Of a DNA stretch of 61,034 bases, positions 17,265 through 25,459 are shown piece by piece. The stretch spans positions 1-61,034 of the forward strand of contig UCCS01000080.1 in the NCBI GenBank assembly GCA_900470965.1. Direction: 5' to 3'. Below the pieces are notes generated by a model. It was not told the DNA's origin. It ran no database searches and saw only the letters and a program-made list of their open reading frames with translations. Within the stretch, counting starts at the first letter, position 1; each line of letters begins with the position of its first letter. Position numbers and translations under genes: made by a program. The DNA is from Hyphomicrobiales bacterium. Lineage in GTDB: Bacteria; Pseudomonadota; Alphaproteobacteria; Rhizobiales; Rhizobiaceae.

Positions 17265-18185
17265 ATGGGCGTCTGGATCGACACGGATATGGGCTTCGAC
17301 GACATTGCCGCCATCATGGTGGTGACGAATGCCGAGCTCGACATCGACGGTGTCTCGCTGGTCTTCGGCAACGCGCCACTGCCGCAGGTGCGCACCAATG
17401 CGGCGGGCGCAGCCAAGGCCTTCGGTTGGAAATTTCCGATCCACACCGGCCGCGACATGCCCGTTCTCGGCAAGCTAGAGACTGCCCAGGCGATCCTCGG
17501 CGAAAGCGGCATTCCGACGACCGGTAGACATCTGCCGCCGGCCCCGATCCTGCCGGATAGCGATGCCTTCGTCGCGCTTTGCCGCTGGCTGGAACTGGAA
17601 GACCCTCACCGCATTCTGGCGCTTGGACCGCTGACGAATATCGCGGCACTCGCGCTCGCCCGGCCCGATCTTGCCGCCCGCATCACCGAACTCGTCTGGA
17701 TGGGCGGCGGTGTTACCTCCGGCAATCATACGGCCTCCGCAGAATTCAATGCGCTCGCCGATCCAGAGGCGCTCGCAATCATCATCGCCCGCGAGCTGCC
17801 ACTGCGCATGGTCGATCTCGATCTCTGCCGCAAGGTTCTTGCGAAGCCCCAGGATGCCGATCCAGTTCGCGCTGCCGGTGGCGCCAATGCCGAGCTGATC
17901 GCCGATATGTTTGCCGGTTATATTCGCATTGGCACGAACCGCGGTCGTCCCGCCATGGCAATCTATGATCCTTCGGCTGCCGTCGCCTTCGTCGCTCCGC
18001 AAGTGGTGAGCTTCCGCCCTGCCCGCATCGACGTGGAATTGCAGGGGCAGCATACGCGCGGGCGCACGGTCGTTGAAACCCGCGCCACTCACGCAACGTT
18101 CAATGCACAGTTCGCCGCCGACATCGATGCCGACATGGCGCGTGTCATCATTCTCGCCGCCCTGGTCAACGAGGCCCGCAAATGA
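17265..18185 (+). CDS. Nucleoside hydrolase (IUNH family), variant active site
   Basis: A 306-residue inosine-uridine nucleoside hydrolase-type enzyme that cleaves ribonucleosides to base and ribose. The N-terminal calcium and ribose motif DTDMGFDD (6-13) stands for the usual DTDPGxDD. FGNA (35-38), the MGGG loop (146-149) and EFN (160-162) are also present. The C-terminal HDP motif is changed to YDP (Tyr234-Asp235): the metal-binding Asp is kept, but the His that protonates purine leaving groups in some family members is not. It sits four bases after the ATPase and overlaps adenine deaminase by four bases, so a role in purine salvage is likely. Confidence 0.85.
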   Translation: MGVWIDTDMGFDDIAAIMVVTNAELDIDGVSLVFGNAPLPQVRTNAAGAAKAFGWKFPIHTGRDMPVLGKLETAQAILGESGIPTTGRHLPPAPILPDSDAFVALCRWLELEDPHRILALGPLTNIAALALARPDLAARITELVWMGGGVTSGNHTASAEFNALADPEALAIIIARELPLRMVDLDLCRKVLAKPQDADPVRAAGGANAELIADMFAGYIRIGTNRGRPAMAIYDPSAAVAFVAPQVVSFRPARIDVELQGQHTRGRTVVETRATHATFNAQFAADIDADMARVIILAALVNEARK

Positions 18186-19969
18186 CTGCAACTCCGCGCC
18201 AGGAACCCGCCGATCTCAACGAGCCCGCCTTACGGGCCCGCGCTGTTGCTGCCGCCCGCGGCGATGCTCCCTTCGATGTGCTTGTGACCGGCGGCCGCAT
18301 TCTCGATGCCGTCACAGGCCTGATCCGCGAGGCCGATATCGGCCTCGTTGGCGCGATGATTGCGAGTGTTCACGCATCGTCGAGCCGCACGGACGCTGCC
18401 AAGGTAATTGACGCAGCCGGTAGCATCGTCTCTCCCGGCCTCATCGATACACACATGCATATTGAAAGCTCGATGGTGACGCCGGCTGAATATGCTGAAG
18501 CCGTGTTGCCTCGCGGCGTGACAACGATCGTCTGGGATCCGCACGAATTCGGCAATGTCCATGGTCTCGATGGCGTACGCTGGGCAATCGAAGCCTCGCG
18601 CAATCTGCCGCTGCGCACGATCCTGCTTGCCCCCTCCTGCGTTCCTTCCGCCCCTGGTCTGGAACTCGCCGGTGCGGATTTCGACGCCAGTGTCATCGCC
18701 GAGCTGCTGCGCTCGCCGGCGATCGGTGGCGTGGCGGAAGTCATGAACATGCGCGGCGTCATCGATGGCGATCCGCGCATGACCGATATCGTCAATGCCG
18801 GCCTCACCTCCGGCAAGCTCGTCTGCGGCCATGCCCGCGGACTGGAGGGTACCGATCTCAACGCCTTCATGGCCGCTGGCATCACCTCCGATCACGAGCT
18901 TACCTCGGGCGCCGATTTGCTGCAGAAGCTGGCGGCCGGAATGACGATCGAGCTGCGCGGCTCGCACGATCATCTGCTGAAGGAATTTGTCGATGCATTG
19001 AACGGCATCGGCCACCTTCCGCCGACCGTCACGCTCTGCACGGATGATGTCTTCCCCGATGAACTTTATCAGAATGGCGGCCTCGACGACGTCGTGCGTC
19101 GCCTCGTGCGCTACGGCATGCGCCCGGAATGGGCATTGCGCGCCGCTACCTTCAACGCCGCGCAACGCCTGAAGCGTTCCGACCTCGGGCTCATCGCCGC
19201 CGGACGCCGCGCCGATCTCGTGCTGTTCGAGGACATGAGCGAATTCAAGACCCGCGCCGTCATCGCCAACGGCCGACTAATCGCCGAAAATGGCATGGTC
19301 AGCGATCGCCTTCCGTCGTTCGACGCCGGGCCGCTCATGCAATCGGTCAAGCTCGCACCGCTTGCCGAAGACGATTTCCGCATTCCCGCCAACGGCACGA
19401 AGGTGCACCTCGCAACAATCGACCGTCCACGCTTCACCCAGTGGGGAGCAACCGAAGCGGATATCCGCGACGGCTTCGTCGTACCGCCGGCTGGCAGCGC
19501 CATGATAGCGGTTGCACATCGCCATGGACTGGCGGATGGCAAGCCGCGCATCGGCTTCCTGACCGGCTGGGGTGAGTGGCGCGGCGCCTTCTGCACCACG
19601 GTTTCACATGACAGCCACAACCTCACTGTGTTCGGAGGAAATATCAGTGATATGGCGCTTGCAGCCAATGCCGTCATCGACGCCGGCGGTGGCATGGCCG
19701 TGGCAAAGGATGGGCGCATCGAAGCCCTGCTGCCCCTGCCACTCTCCGGCCTCGTGACGGATGCATCCCTGCAGGAAACCGCCGATGGCTTTGCTGCCAT
19801 CCGCAAGGCAATGGAAAAGATCGTCGACTGGAAACCGCCCTATCTGGTCTTCAAAGCCTGCTTCGGCGCGACACTTGCCTGCAATATCGGCCCACATCAG
19901 ACCGACCGCGGCATTGCCGACGTCATTACCGGCAAGGTGTTGGAAAGCCCCATACTGGAAACGTTTTGA
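18182..19969 (+). CDS. ade: Adenine deaminase
   Basis: A 595-residue metal-dependent amidohydrolase converting adenine to hypoxanthine and ammonia. The metal motif HMHIESS sits at 91-97, followed by WDPHEFGNVHG, the CGHARGL segment, SDHE and CTDDVFPDE, all in the order seen in bacterial adenine deaminases. The C-terminal domain carries GFLTGWGEWRGAF and TTVSHDSHN. Length is normal for the family. It ends the operon and overlaps the nucleoside hydrolase by four bases, completing nucleoside to adenine to hypoxanthine. It converges with the M20 gene, leaving six bases between the stops. Confidence 0.92.
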   Translation: MTATPRQEPADLNEPALRARAVAAARGDAPFDVLVTGGRILDAVTGLIREADIGLVGAMIASVHASSSRTDAAKVIDAAGSIVSPGLIDTHMHIESSMVTPAEYAEAVLPRGVTTIVWDPHEFGNVHGLDGVRWAIEASRNLPLRTILLAPSCVPSAPGLELAGADFDASVIAELLRSPAIGGVAEVMNMRGVIDGDPRMTDIVNAGLTSGKLVCGHARGLEGTDLNAFMAAGITSDHELTSGADLLQKLAAGMTIELRGSHDHLLKEFVDALNGIGHLPPTVTLCTDDVFPDELYQNGGLDDVVRRLVRYGMRPEWALRAATFNAAQRLKRSDLGLIAAGRRADLVLFEDMSEFKTRAVIANGRLIAENGMVSDRLPSFDAGPLMQSVKLAPLAEDDFRIPANGTKVHLATIDRPRFTQWGATEADIRDGFVVPPAGSAMIAVAHRHGLADGKPRIGFLTGWGEWRGAFCTTVSHDSHNLTVFGGNISDMALAANAVIDAGGGMAVAKDGRIEALLPLPLSGLVTDASLQETADGFAAIRKAMEKIVDWKPPYLVFKACFGATLACNIGPHQTDRGIADVITGKVLESPILETF

Positions 19970-19975
19970 GGCGGC

Positions 19976-21151
19976 TTACGCCTCAGCCTTGAGCTCCCGC
20001 TCCACCAGCGCCACCCAATAGGCCGCTCCATATCCGAGCGCCTCATCATTGAAGTCGTAGGCTGTATTATGATGCAGCGCTCCATCGACGGCCGGGCCGT
20101 TGCCGAGCCAGACATAACAGCCGGGCGCATTTTGCCCGAAGAAGGCGAAATCGTCGCCGGCAGTCGACGGCGGAAAGCTCGTACGCGCCTTTTCACCGAA
20201 CACCGACTGTGCGGCGCCTAGCGCCCGCACAGTCGCATCCGCGTCATTGACGACGGGCGGAATGCGGCGTTCGAATTCATAATCTACCGAAATGCCGAAC
20301 ATGGCGGCGGTTCCCTGTGCCAGACGGCCGATTTCGGCCTCAAGCTGATCGCGAACCTCAGGCGAATAGGCCCGCGCCGTTCCGCCGATCTCGACAATAT
20401 CGGGGATGACATTCAATGCCTTCGGATTGCCGGCCTGGAGTGAACAGGCGCTGACGACTGCCGGCTGAAGGGGATCGATGACGCGCCCGACGATCGTCTG
20501 CAGAGACGAAAGGAAAGTGGCGGCAGCTGTGATCGGATCGCGGCCGAGGTGCGGCTTTGCGCCGTGCGTACCAACACCCCGGAAGATGATCCGCCAGCTA
20601 TCCGAAGAAGCAAGCTGCGGCCCCTCGACGACCGCGATCTCATCCACGGCAAGCCCGGGCATATTGTGCAGCCCATAGACGGCATCGCAGGGAAACTGCT
20701 TGAACAGCCCTTCCTCCACCATGCGCTTCGCACCGCCACGGCCCTCTTCGGCCGGCTGGAAGATGAAATGCACGGTGCCGGAAAAACCGCGCGTTTCAGC
20801 CAGATACCGTGCCGCGCCGAGCAACATCGTCGTATGCCCGTCATGGCCGCAAGCATGCATCTTGCCCGGCACGGTCGACTTGTAGGGGCGATCCGCCGTT
20901 TCCGGCATGGCGAGCGCGTCCATATCTGCCCTCAGCCCGATCCTGCGCGTACCATTGCCGATCTGCAGCGTTCCGACGACACCGGTGCCGCCAAGGCCGC
21001 GGTGCACCTGAATACCCGCCTCATCCAGAAGTTTCGCGACGATATCGCTGGTACGCTCCTCCTCGAAGCCGAGTTCGGGATGGGCATGCAGATCACGGCG
21101 GAGATTGGTGAGAAAAGGCAGATCGTTGCTGATCCGGGCGGGAATGCTCAT
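19976..21151 (-). CDS. M20-family amidohydrolase (hippurate hydrolase / aminoacylase type)
   Basis: A 391-residue metallopeptidase-fold enzyme that hydrolyses an amide bond in N-acyl amino acids or similar compounds. Visible motifs are LRADMDALAMPE, MHACGHDGHTTMLLG (metal ligands), FIFQPAEEGRGGA (catalytic Glu and metal ligand) and YGLHNMPGL. It lies downstream of the tctCBA transporter on the same strand, behind a hairpin, suggesting that the transporter brings in its substrate or a related carboxylate. The exact substrate is not readable. Confidence 0.85.
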   Translation of the reverse strand: MSIPARISNDLPFLTNLRRDLHAHPELGFEEERTSDIVAKLLDEAGIQVHRGLGGTGVVGTLQIGNGTRRIGLRADMDALAMPETADRPYKSTVPGKMHACGHDGHTTMLLGAARYLAETRGFSGTVHFIFQPAEEGRGGAKRMVEEGLFKQFPCDAVYGLHNMPGLAVDEIAVVEGPQLASSDSWRIIFRGVGTHGAKPHLGRDPITAAATFLSSLQTIVGRVIDPLQPAVVSACSLQAGNPKALNVIPDIVEIGGTARAYSPEVRDQLEAEIGRLAQGTAAMFGISVDYEFERRIPPVVNDADATVRALGAAQSVFGEKARTSFPPSTAGDDFAFFGQNAPGCYVWLGNGPAVDGALHHNTAYDFNDEALGYGAAYWVALVERELKAEA

Positions 21152-21177
21152 GAGCCTGGATATCCTGTAAAGCGAAA

Positions 21178-21197
21178 CGGGCGCCCGACGGCGCCCG
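21178..21197 (-). terminator. Hairpin between tctA and the M20 gene
   Basis: CGGGCGCC (21178-21185) and GGCGCCCG (21190-21197) pair around a 4-base loop. Read on the minus strand it is followed by TTTCGCTTT, so it may partly end tctCBA transcription before the amidohydrolase gene. Confidence 0.5.
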
Positions 21198-21243
21198 CAT
21201 CAGATCGTTCTTTTTTCAACAAACAGGCCGTAAGCGCAAGCCC

Positions 21244-22749
21244 TTACGCCTCTTCGACGAAGACCTCCTCGCGCTTGCGCTTGACGCTCGGCAGGAAGAC
21301 GATGATCAAAACCGCCACGGCAATCGTCAGCAGGATGGCGCTGATCGGCCGCGTGACGAAGGTGGTCGCATCGCCGCGCGACAGGATCATGGCCCGTCGC
21401 AGGTTTTCCTCCAGCAACGGTCCGAGCACGAACCCGAGCAGCAGCGGCGCCGGCTCGCAGCGCAGTTTCGCCAGCACGTAGCCGATGAGGCCAAAGAAGG
21501 CGACGGCGTAGAGGTCGTAGACGTTGGAATTGACGCTGTAGACCCCGATCGAGCAGAAGGCCATGATGACGGGGAAAAGCACATAGTAAGGCACCGTCAG
21601 CAGCTTCACCCACAAGCCGATCAGCGGCAGATTGAGGATGACGAGCATCAGGTTGCCGATCCACATGGAGGCGATGATGCCCCAGAAGAGCGCCGGCTGT
21701 TCGGTCGCCACGTTCGGCCCCGGCACGATACCCTGGATGATCATCGCGCCGACCATCAGCGCCATGACAGGGTTTGCCGGGATGCCGAGCGTCAGCAGTG
21801 GAATGAAGGAGGTCTGCGCACCGGCATTGTTGGCCGATTCCGGTCCGGCGACACCGGCAACTGCGCCGTGGCCGAACTCTTCCGGCTTCTTCGAGACACG
21901 CTTTTCCACCGTATAGGAAGCGAAGGAAGCAAGGATCGCTCCGCCGCCCGGCAGGATGCCGAGCGCCGAACCAATGACAGTCCCGCGAATGACCGGCGCG
22001 ATCATCTCCTTAAACTCTTCCTTCGACGGCAATAGACCCGAGACTTTCGCCATCAACACTGTGCGCGTCTTTTCGCCTTCCAGATTGCGCAGGATTTCCG
22101 CAATGCCGAAGACGCCGACGGCAAGAGCCACGAAATTCAGCCCGTCAGCATATTCGCGGATGCCGAGCGTGAAGCGCGGCGTGCCGGTATAGATATCCGT
22201 GCCCACAAGGCCGAGCAGCAGCCCGAGCGCCACCATCGCCAGTGCCTTGACGACCGAGCCATGGGCCAGTGCGATCGAGGATACGAGCCCGACGATCATC
22301 AGTGAGAAATACTCGGCCGAGCCGAATTGCAGCGCAATCGCCGTTAGTGGCGGAGCAAAGACAGCCACGAGGAAGGTCGATACCGTGCCGGCGAAGAAGG
22401 AGCCGAGCGCCGCGATCGCGAGCGCCGCGCCGGCCCTGCCCTTCCGCGCCATCTGATAGCCGTCGATGGCTGTCACGGCCGAGGAAGATTCGCCCGGCAT
22501 ATTGATGAGGATTGCCGTCGTCGAGCCGCCATATTGCGCGCCGTAATAGATGCCGGCGAGCATGATGAGCGAGGAGACCGGCTCGAGCTGGAAGGTGATC
22601 GGCAGCAGCATGGCGATCGTTGCCGTGGCGCCGATGCCGGGCAGCACGCCGATCAGCGTGCCGAGCAGCACGCCGATCAGGCAGAAGAACAGGTTTTCCG
22701 GGCTTGCCGCCGTATAGAAACCGAGTGCGAGATTGCTGAAGAGTTCCAT
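21244..22749 (-). CDS. tctA: Tripartite tricarboxylate transporter large permease
   Basis: A 501-residue TctA membrane protein with about 11-12 helices. Family motifs include GVLPGIGATATIAMLLP near residues 38-55, YYGAQYGGSTTAILINMPGE, and, in the second half, ALGILPGGGAILASF and GPESANNAGAQTSFIPLLTLGIP. It is the main conduction subunit of a binding-protein-dependent, ion-gradient-driven carboxylate importer. It follows tctB by nine bases. Confidence 0.95.
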   Translation of the reverse strand: MELFSNLALGFYTAASPENLFFCLIGVLLGTLIGVLPGIGATATIAMLLPITFQLEPVSSLIMLAGIYYGAQYGGSTTAILINMPGESSSAVTAIDGYQMARKGRAGAALAIAALGSFFAGTVSTFLVAVFAPPLTAIALQFGSAEYFSLMIVGLVSSIALAHGSVVKALAMVALGLLLGLVGTDIYTGTPRFTLGIREYADGLNFVALAVGVFGIAEILRNLEGEKTRTVLMAKVSGLLPSKEEFKEMIAPVIRGTVIGSALGILPGGGAILASFASYTVEKRVSKKPEEFGHGAVAGVAGPESANNAGAQTSFIPLLTLGIPANPVMALMVGAMIIQGIVPGPNVATEQPALFWGIIASMWIGNLMLVILNLPLIGLWVKLLTVPYYVLFPVIMAFCSIGVYSVNSNVYDLYAVAFFGLIGYVLAKLRCEPAPLLLGFVLGPLLEENLRRAMILSRGDATTFVTRPISAILLTIAVAVLIIVFLPSVKRKREEVFVEEA

Positions 22750-22758
22750 ACCCGCCTC

Positions 22759-23220
22759 CTAGAACCGGACCCAGGGGCCGAAACGTTCGAACGGCAGCCC
22801 GAGTGCGTAGCTGAAAACCCCAACCGAAAAGACCGTCAGCAGCAGCGAAAGAACCAGCGCGAACAGCACATTCATGCGACTGGATGCAAAGCAAGCGATG
22901 AAGGCCGTCAGAAAGATTGCCGGAGCAAAACCGAGCCCGCGCACAGTCAATCCGAAAAAGACCGGTGCGGGCAGGATGAAGAGCATGCCGCGCCAGGCGA
23001 AGGGATCGATCGGCTCGCCCTGAACCCGCACCGCCTGCACGAGAATGATCAGGCCGAGCAGGACGAGGATGCCGGACAGGACGAGTGGGAAATATCCGGG
23101 TCCCATGCGCAGCGCCGTGCCGATATCGAGGTTCAGCGACTGATAGGCAAAGAAGGCACCGGTCGCGGCAAGCAAAGCGCCGCAGATGACATTGGTGGTG
23201 TCGAAACTGAGAGATTTCAT
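22759..23220 (-). CDS. tctB: Tripartite tricarboxylate transporter small permease
   Basis: A 153-residue TctB protein with four predicted membrane helices (for example TTNVICGALLAATGAFFAYQ and FPLVLSGILVLLGLIIL), carrying the usual RMGPGYFP motif near residue 40. The ATG at 23220 is preferred over an upstream in-frame start because AGGAGA lies just before it. It is the accessory membrane subunit that pairs with TctA. Confidence 0.92.
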   Translation of the reverse strand: MKSLSFDTTNVICGALLAATGAFFAYQSLNLDIGTALRMGPGYFPLVLSGILVLLGLIILVQAVRVQGEPIDPFAWRGMLFILPAPVFFGLTVRGLGFAPAIFLTAFIACFASSRMNVLFALVLSLLLTVFSVGVFSYALGLPFERFGPWVRF

Positions 23221-23279
23221 GATGTCTCCTGGGGTTGGAGATGAAGCGTCGCGACGGATACGAGGCTGCGCAAACACCC

Positions 23280-23298
23280 TCCTCCCCGGCTGGGAGGA
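23280..23298 (-). terminator. Attenuating hairpin between tctC and tctB
   Basis: TCCTCCC (23280-23286) and GGGAGGA (23292-23298) form a 7-bp stem in the 101-base gap after the binding-protein gene, with no strong T-run. Such hairpins often raise binding-protein levels relative to permeases by partial termination or 3' stabilisation. Confidence 0.35.
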
Positions 23299-23321
23299 AG
23301 GTGCGCGTGCGGCGGCCAGGC

Positions 23322-24305
23322 TCAGTCCGCGTATTCGCCGGCTGCTTCGATGACGGACCTCCAGCGGGTGATTTCGCTCTCGAGCTTCGCCTTCAGCGCC
23401 GCCGGCGTCGCATCAGCGTCCAACGAGGGAGCGGTGCCAAGTTCGGCAAAGCGGGCGCCAACATTCGGGTCCTTTAGTGCGACCTGCAGCGACTTCGACA
23501 AGCGCTCATTGATTTCGGCCGGCGTGCCCTTCGGCGTGTAGATGCCGTGCCAGATACCGACTTCGAAGCCCGGCAGACCGGCTTCGACCGCCGTCGGAAT
23601 GTCCTTGAGCACATCGAGGCGCGCCGGCGACGTCACGGCATAGGCCTTGATCGTGCCACCCTTGATCTGCTTCGTCGTATTGGTCGTCTGGTCGCACATG
23701 ATATCAACCTGACCGCCGAGAAGGTCGGTCATGGCCGGGCCGGTTCCCTTGTAGGGAACGGTCGTCAGCGGCGTCTGGATGGCGCTCATGAACATCATGC
23801 CGCAAAGATGGGATGCGGCGCCAATACCGGCATTGGCGACGGTGACCTTGTCCTTGTTCGCCTTCACATAGTCGATCAGGCCCTTCAGATCGGCCGGTTC
23901 GAAATCCTTGCGGGCAACGATCGTCATCGGAACATCGGTGACGAGACCGACATATTCGAAGGCGTTCAGTGTGTCGTAGGCGAGCTTGCGGTAAAGCGTG
24001 GCGCTGGTCGCCATGCCGATATGATGCAGCAGGATCGTGTAACCATCCGGATCGGCATCGGCGACGCGGCCGGCGCCAAGCGTGCCGCCAGCACCGCCGA
24101 CGTTTTCGACGACGATCTGCTGACCGAGATCCTTCGACATGGATTCAGCAACGAGGCGCGCGACGGTATCGGTCGGGCCACCGGCTGCGAAAGGCACGAC
24201 CATGGTGATGGTGCGTTCGGGATAGGTCTGCGCCGAAGCAGAATAAGCGAGCAGCGAAACGGCAGCGGCGGCGGTCACGCCGAGCATGGCCTTCAGGATT
24301 TTCAT
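23322..24305 (-). CDS. tctC: Tripartite tricarboxylate transporter substrate-binding protein
   Basis: A 327-residue periplasmic BugT/TctC protein with a signal peptide (1-25, ending SASA). Mature motifs are YPERTITMVVPFAAGGPTD, ENVGGAGGTLGA and TVPYKGTGPAMTDLLGGQVD, standard for the family, whose ligands include citrate, other carboxylates and amides. The ATG at 24305 is used because it starts the signal peptide and follows GGAGGAAA; an upstream in-frame start at 24467 adds a non-homologous stretch. It is the first gene of the transporter operon. Confidence 0.93.
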   Translation of the reverse strand: MKILKAMLGVTAAAAVSLLAYSASAQTYPERTITMVVPFAAGGPTDTVARLVAESMSKDLGQQIVVENVGGAGGTLGAGRVADADPDGYTILLHHIGMATSATLYRKLAYDTLNAFEYVGLVTDVPMTIVARKDFEPADLKGLIDYVKANKDKVTVANAGIGAASHLCGMMFMSAIQTPLTTVPYKGTGPAMTDLLGGQVDIMCDQTTNTTKQIKGGTIKAYAVTSPARLDVLKDIPTAVEAGLPGFEVGIWHGIYTPKGTPAEINERLSKSLQVALKDPNVGARFAELGTAPSLDADATPAALKAKLESEITRWRSVIEAAGEYAD

Positions 24306-24475
24306 CGTTTTCCTCCCTGATGAAAATGGTCGTTCCGCCGGCGCATCCTCCGCACCGGCTCGGATGTCCCATTTGCAGGCCAGGGACTGATGGTCGCAAT
24401 CGCGAGGCGAGGAGAGGAATGACGGTTTTGCGACAGTGCACCGCAGCATGGGTTGATTTGGAAACAAATGGCTAA

Positions 24476-24503
24476 AGCGATGGGTGGAAATCCACCCATC
24501 GCT
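24476..24503. terminator. Strong hairpin between AHSA1 and tctC genes
   Basis: AGCGATGGGTGGA (24476-24488) and its exact complement (24491-24503) form a 13-bp stem (about 11 bp with a 4-base loop). It lies six bases past the AHSA1 stop. The T-run is weak on the minus strand. It is either a terminator of the arsR-AHSA1 transcript or a binding site ahead of tctC. Confidence 0.5.
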
Positions 24504-24509
24504 GGTCCT

Positions 24510-24956
24510 TCACCGGTTGGGCGGCAGAACAACCTCGCCCGTTTCCAGCAGCGATTTGAGGTTGGAGAGAATTTGTGGCCATCCGCCGGAAACGGCACCG
24601 ATGAATTTGGAACCTTCTATCGGCATCGAATGTGTCAGCGTCAGCTTGACCGCCTCGCCGACCGGCTCGAGCTCCATCACGCACCGGGAAAACCCTTCAG
24701 CCTTGAGCTCCGGCCTGAACTCATTATGCCACTTCAGGACAAGCCGCTTGGGCGGATCGAATTCGAGGATTTCGCCTGTATCGGTAACGGTTCCGTCGGA
24801 ATAGCTCATCTGCCAGGCAGAACCGACTTTCCAATCGGTCTCGAATTGCACGCCGAGCCAGAATTTCTTCATGAATTCCGATGTCGTGAGTGCCGACCAG
24901 AGCTGCTCCGGTGTAGTGCGGATATAGGTGACGTAATTGAATGCGCTGCCAGCCAT
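24510..24956 (-). CDS. SRPBCC / AHSA1-domain protein
   Basis: A 148-residue START-like (SRPBCC) domain protein of the AHSA1 type, with the typical opening YVTYIRTTPEQLWSALT, FEPP-like FDPPKRLVLKWH, and LTHSMPIEGS. These small hydrophobic-pocket proteins are commonly encoded with an ArsR regulator; the ligand is unknown. AAAAGGAGT precedes the ATG at 24956. It lies 56 bases after the ArsR gene and shares its promoter. Confidence 0.85.
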   Translation of the reverse strand: MAGSAFNYVTYIRTTPEQLWSALTTSEFMKKFWLGVQFETDWKVGSAWQMSYSDGTVTDTGEILEFDPPKRLVLKWHNEFRPELKAEGFSRCVMELEPVGEAVKLTLTHSMPIEGSKFIGAVSGGWPQILSNLKSLLETGEVVLPPNR

Positions 24957-25012
24957 GATCGTACTCCTTTTGGCCAAGGCTTGGTCACACCCTCGCCGGC
25001 AGGCGGGACGAT

Positions 25013-25336
25013 TCATTCGTCTTTGCTGCCTTCGAGGCTCTTCTTGAGATCGGAGAGCGCCTCTAACGCGTGGCGCTCGAATTTGCTGATCCAACGGTCC
25101 GCGATCTCGTTGATCGGAACCGGATTGATGTAATGCAGCTTCTCGCGCCCCTGCCGGCGCGTGGAAACAAGGTTTGCTTCCTCGAGAATGCCGAGATGCT
25201 TCGTCACCGCCTGGCGCGTCATCTCCAGTCCTTCACACAATTCGCCGAGCGTCTGGCCGTTGCGCGCATGCAGGCGATCCAGCAGGCGTCGCCGGCTGCC
25301 ATCCGCCAGAGCTCGAAAAACCGCATCTTCATCCAT
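25013..25336 (-). CDS. ArsR-family repressor
   Basis: A 107-residue winged-helix ArsR/SmtB-type regulator (FRALADGSRRRLLDRLHARN; helix-turn-helix LCEGLEMTRQAVTKHLGILE; wing VSTRRQGREKLHYINP). It lacks the cysteine/histidine metal sites of true arsenic or zinc sensors and matches the metal-free subgroup encoded with AHSA1 proteins. The upstream DNA holds a near-consensus promoter filled by a palindrome, the likely autoregulatory operator. Confidence 0.88.
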   Translation of the reverse strand: MDEDAVFRALADGSRRRLLDRLHARNGQTLGELCEGLEMTRQAVTKHLGILEEANLVSTRRQGREKLHYINPVPINEIADRWISKFERHALEALSDLKKSLEGSKDE

Positions 25337-25347
25337 GTTAAATATGG

Positions 25348-25395
25348 AACCATTTGGTTGCCTATTGCGATCTTATAGGCAACCAAATGGTTGCC
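25348..25395. promoter_or_regulatory. Twin ArsR operators
   Basis: GGCAACCA-AA-TGGTTGCC (25378-25395) is a perfect palindrome with a 2-base centre. A second near-copy (AACCA-TT-TGGTTGCC, 25348-25362) lies 33 bp away centre to centre, about three helical turns. The two are arranged so that 18-bp arms (25348-25365 and 25375-25392) are exact inverse copies. One lies inside the promoter and the other between the transcription start and the arsR ATG. Confidence 0.75.
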
Positions 25396-25401
25396 TGTCA
25401 A
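25372..25401 (-). promoter_or_regulatory. arsR-AHSA1 promoter
   Basis: On the minus strand the -35 TTGACA (25401-25396) is a perfect match, and the -10 TATAAG (25377-25372) follows after an 18-bp spacer. The spacer is exactly the palindrome GGCAACCA-TT-TGGTTGCC, so a bound repressor would directly block RNA polymerase. Transcription should begin near 25365, about 29 bases before the arsR start. Confidence 0.8.
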
Positions 25402-25459
25402 GGTATGAATCGACGAAGACCCGCAAACAGCGCGATCACGATCAAATTCGAAAGGGGCA

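Noticed and set aside
24306..24509. Search for a sigma-54 (-24/-12) promoter ahead of tctC, given the nearby NtrC-type regulator
   Set aside because: The best GG to GC match has a spacer one base too short and lacks flanking consensus.
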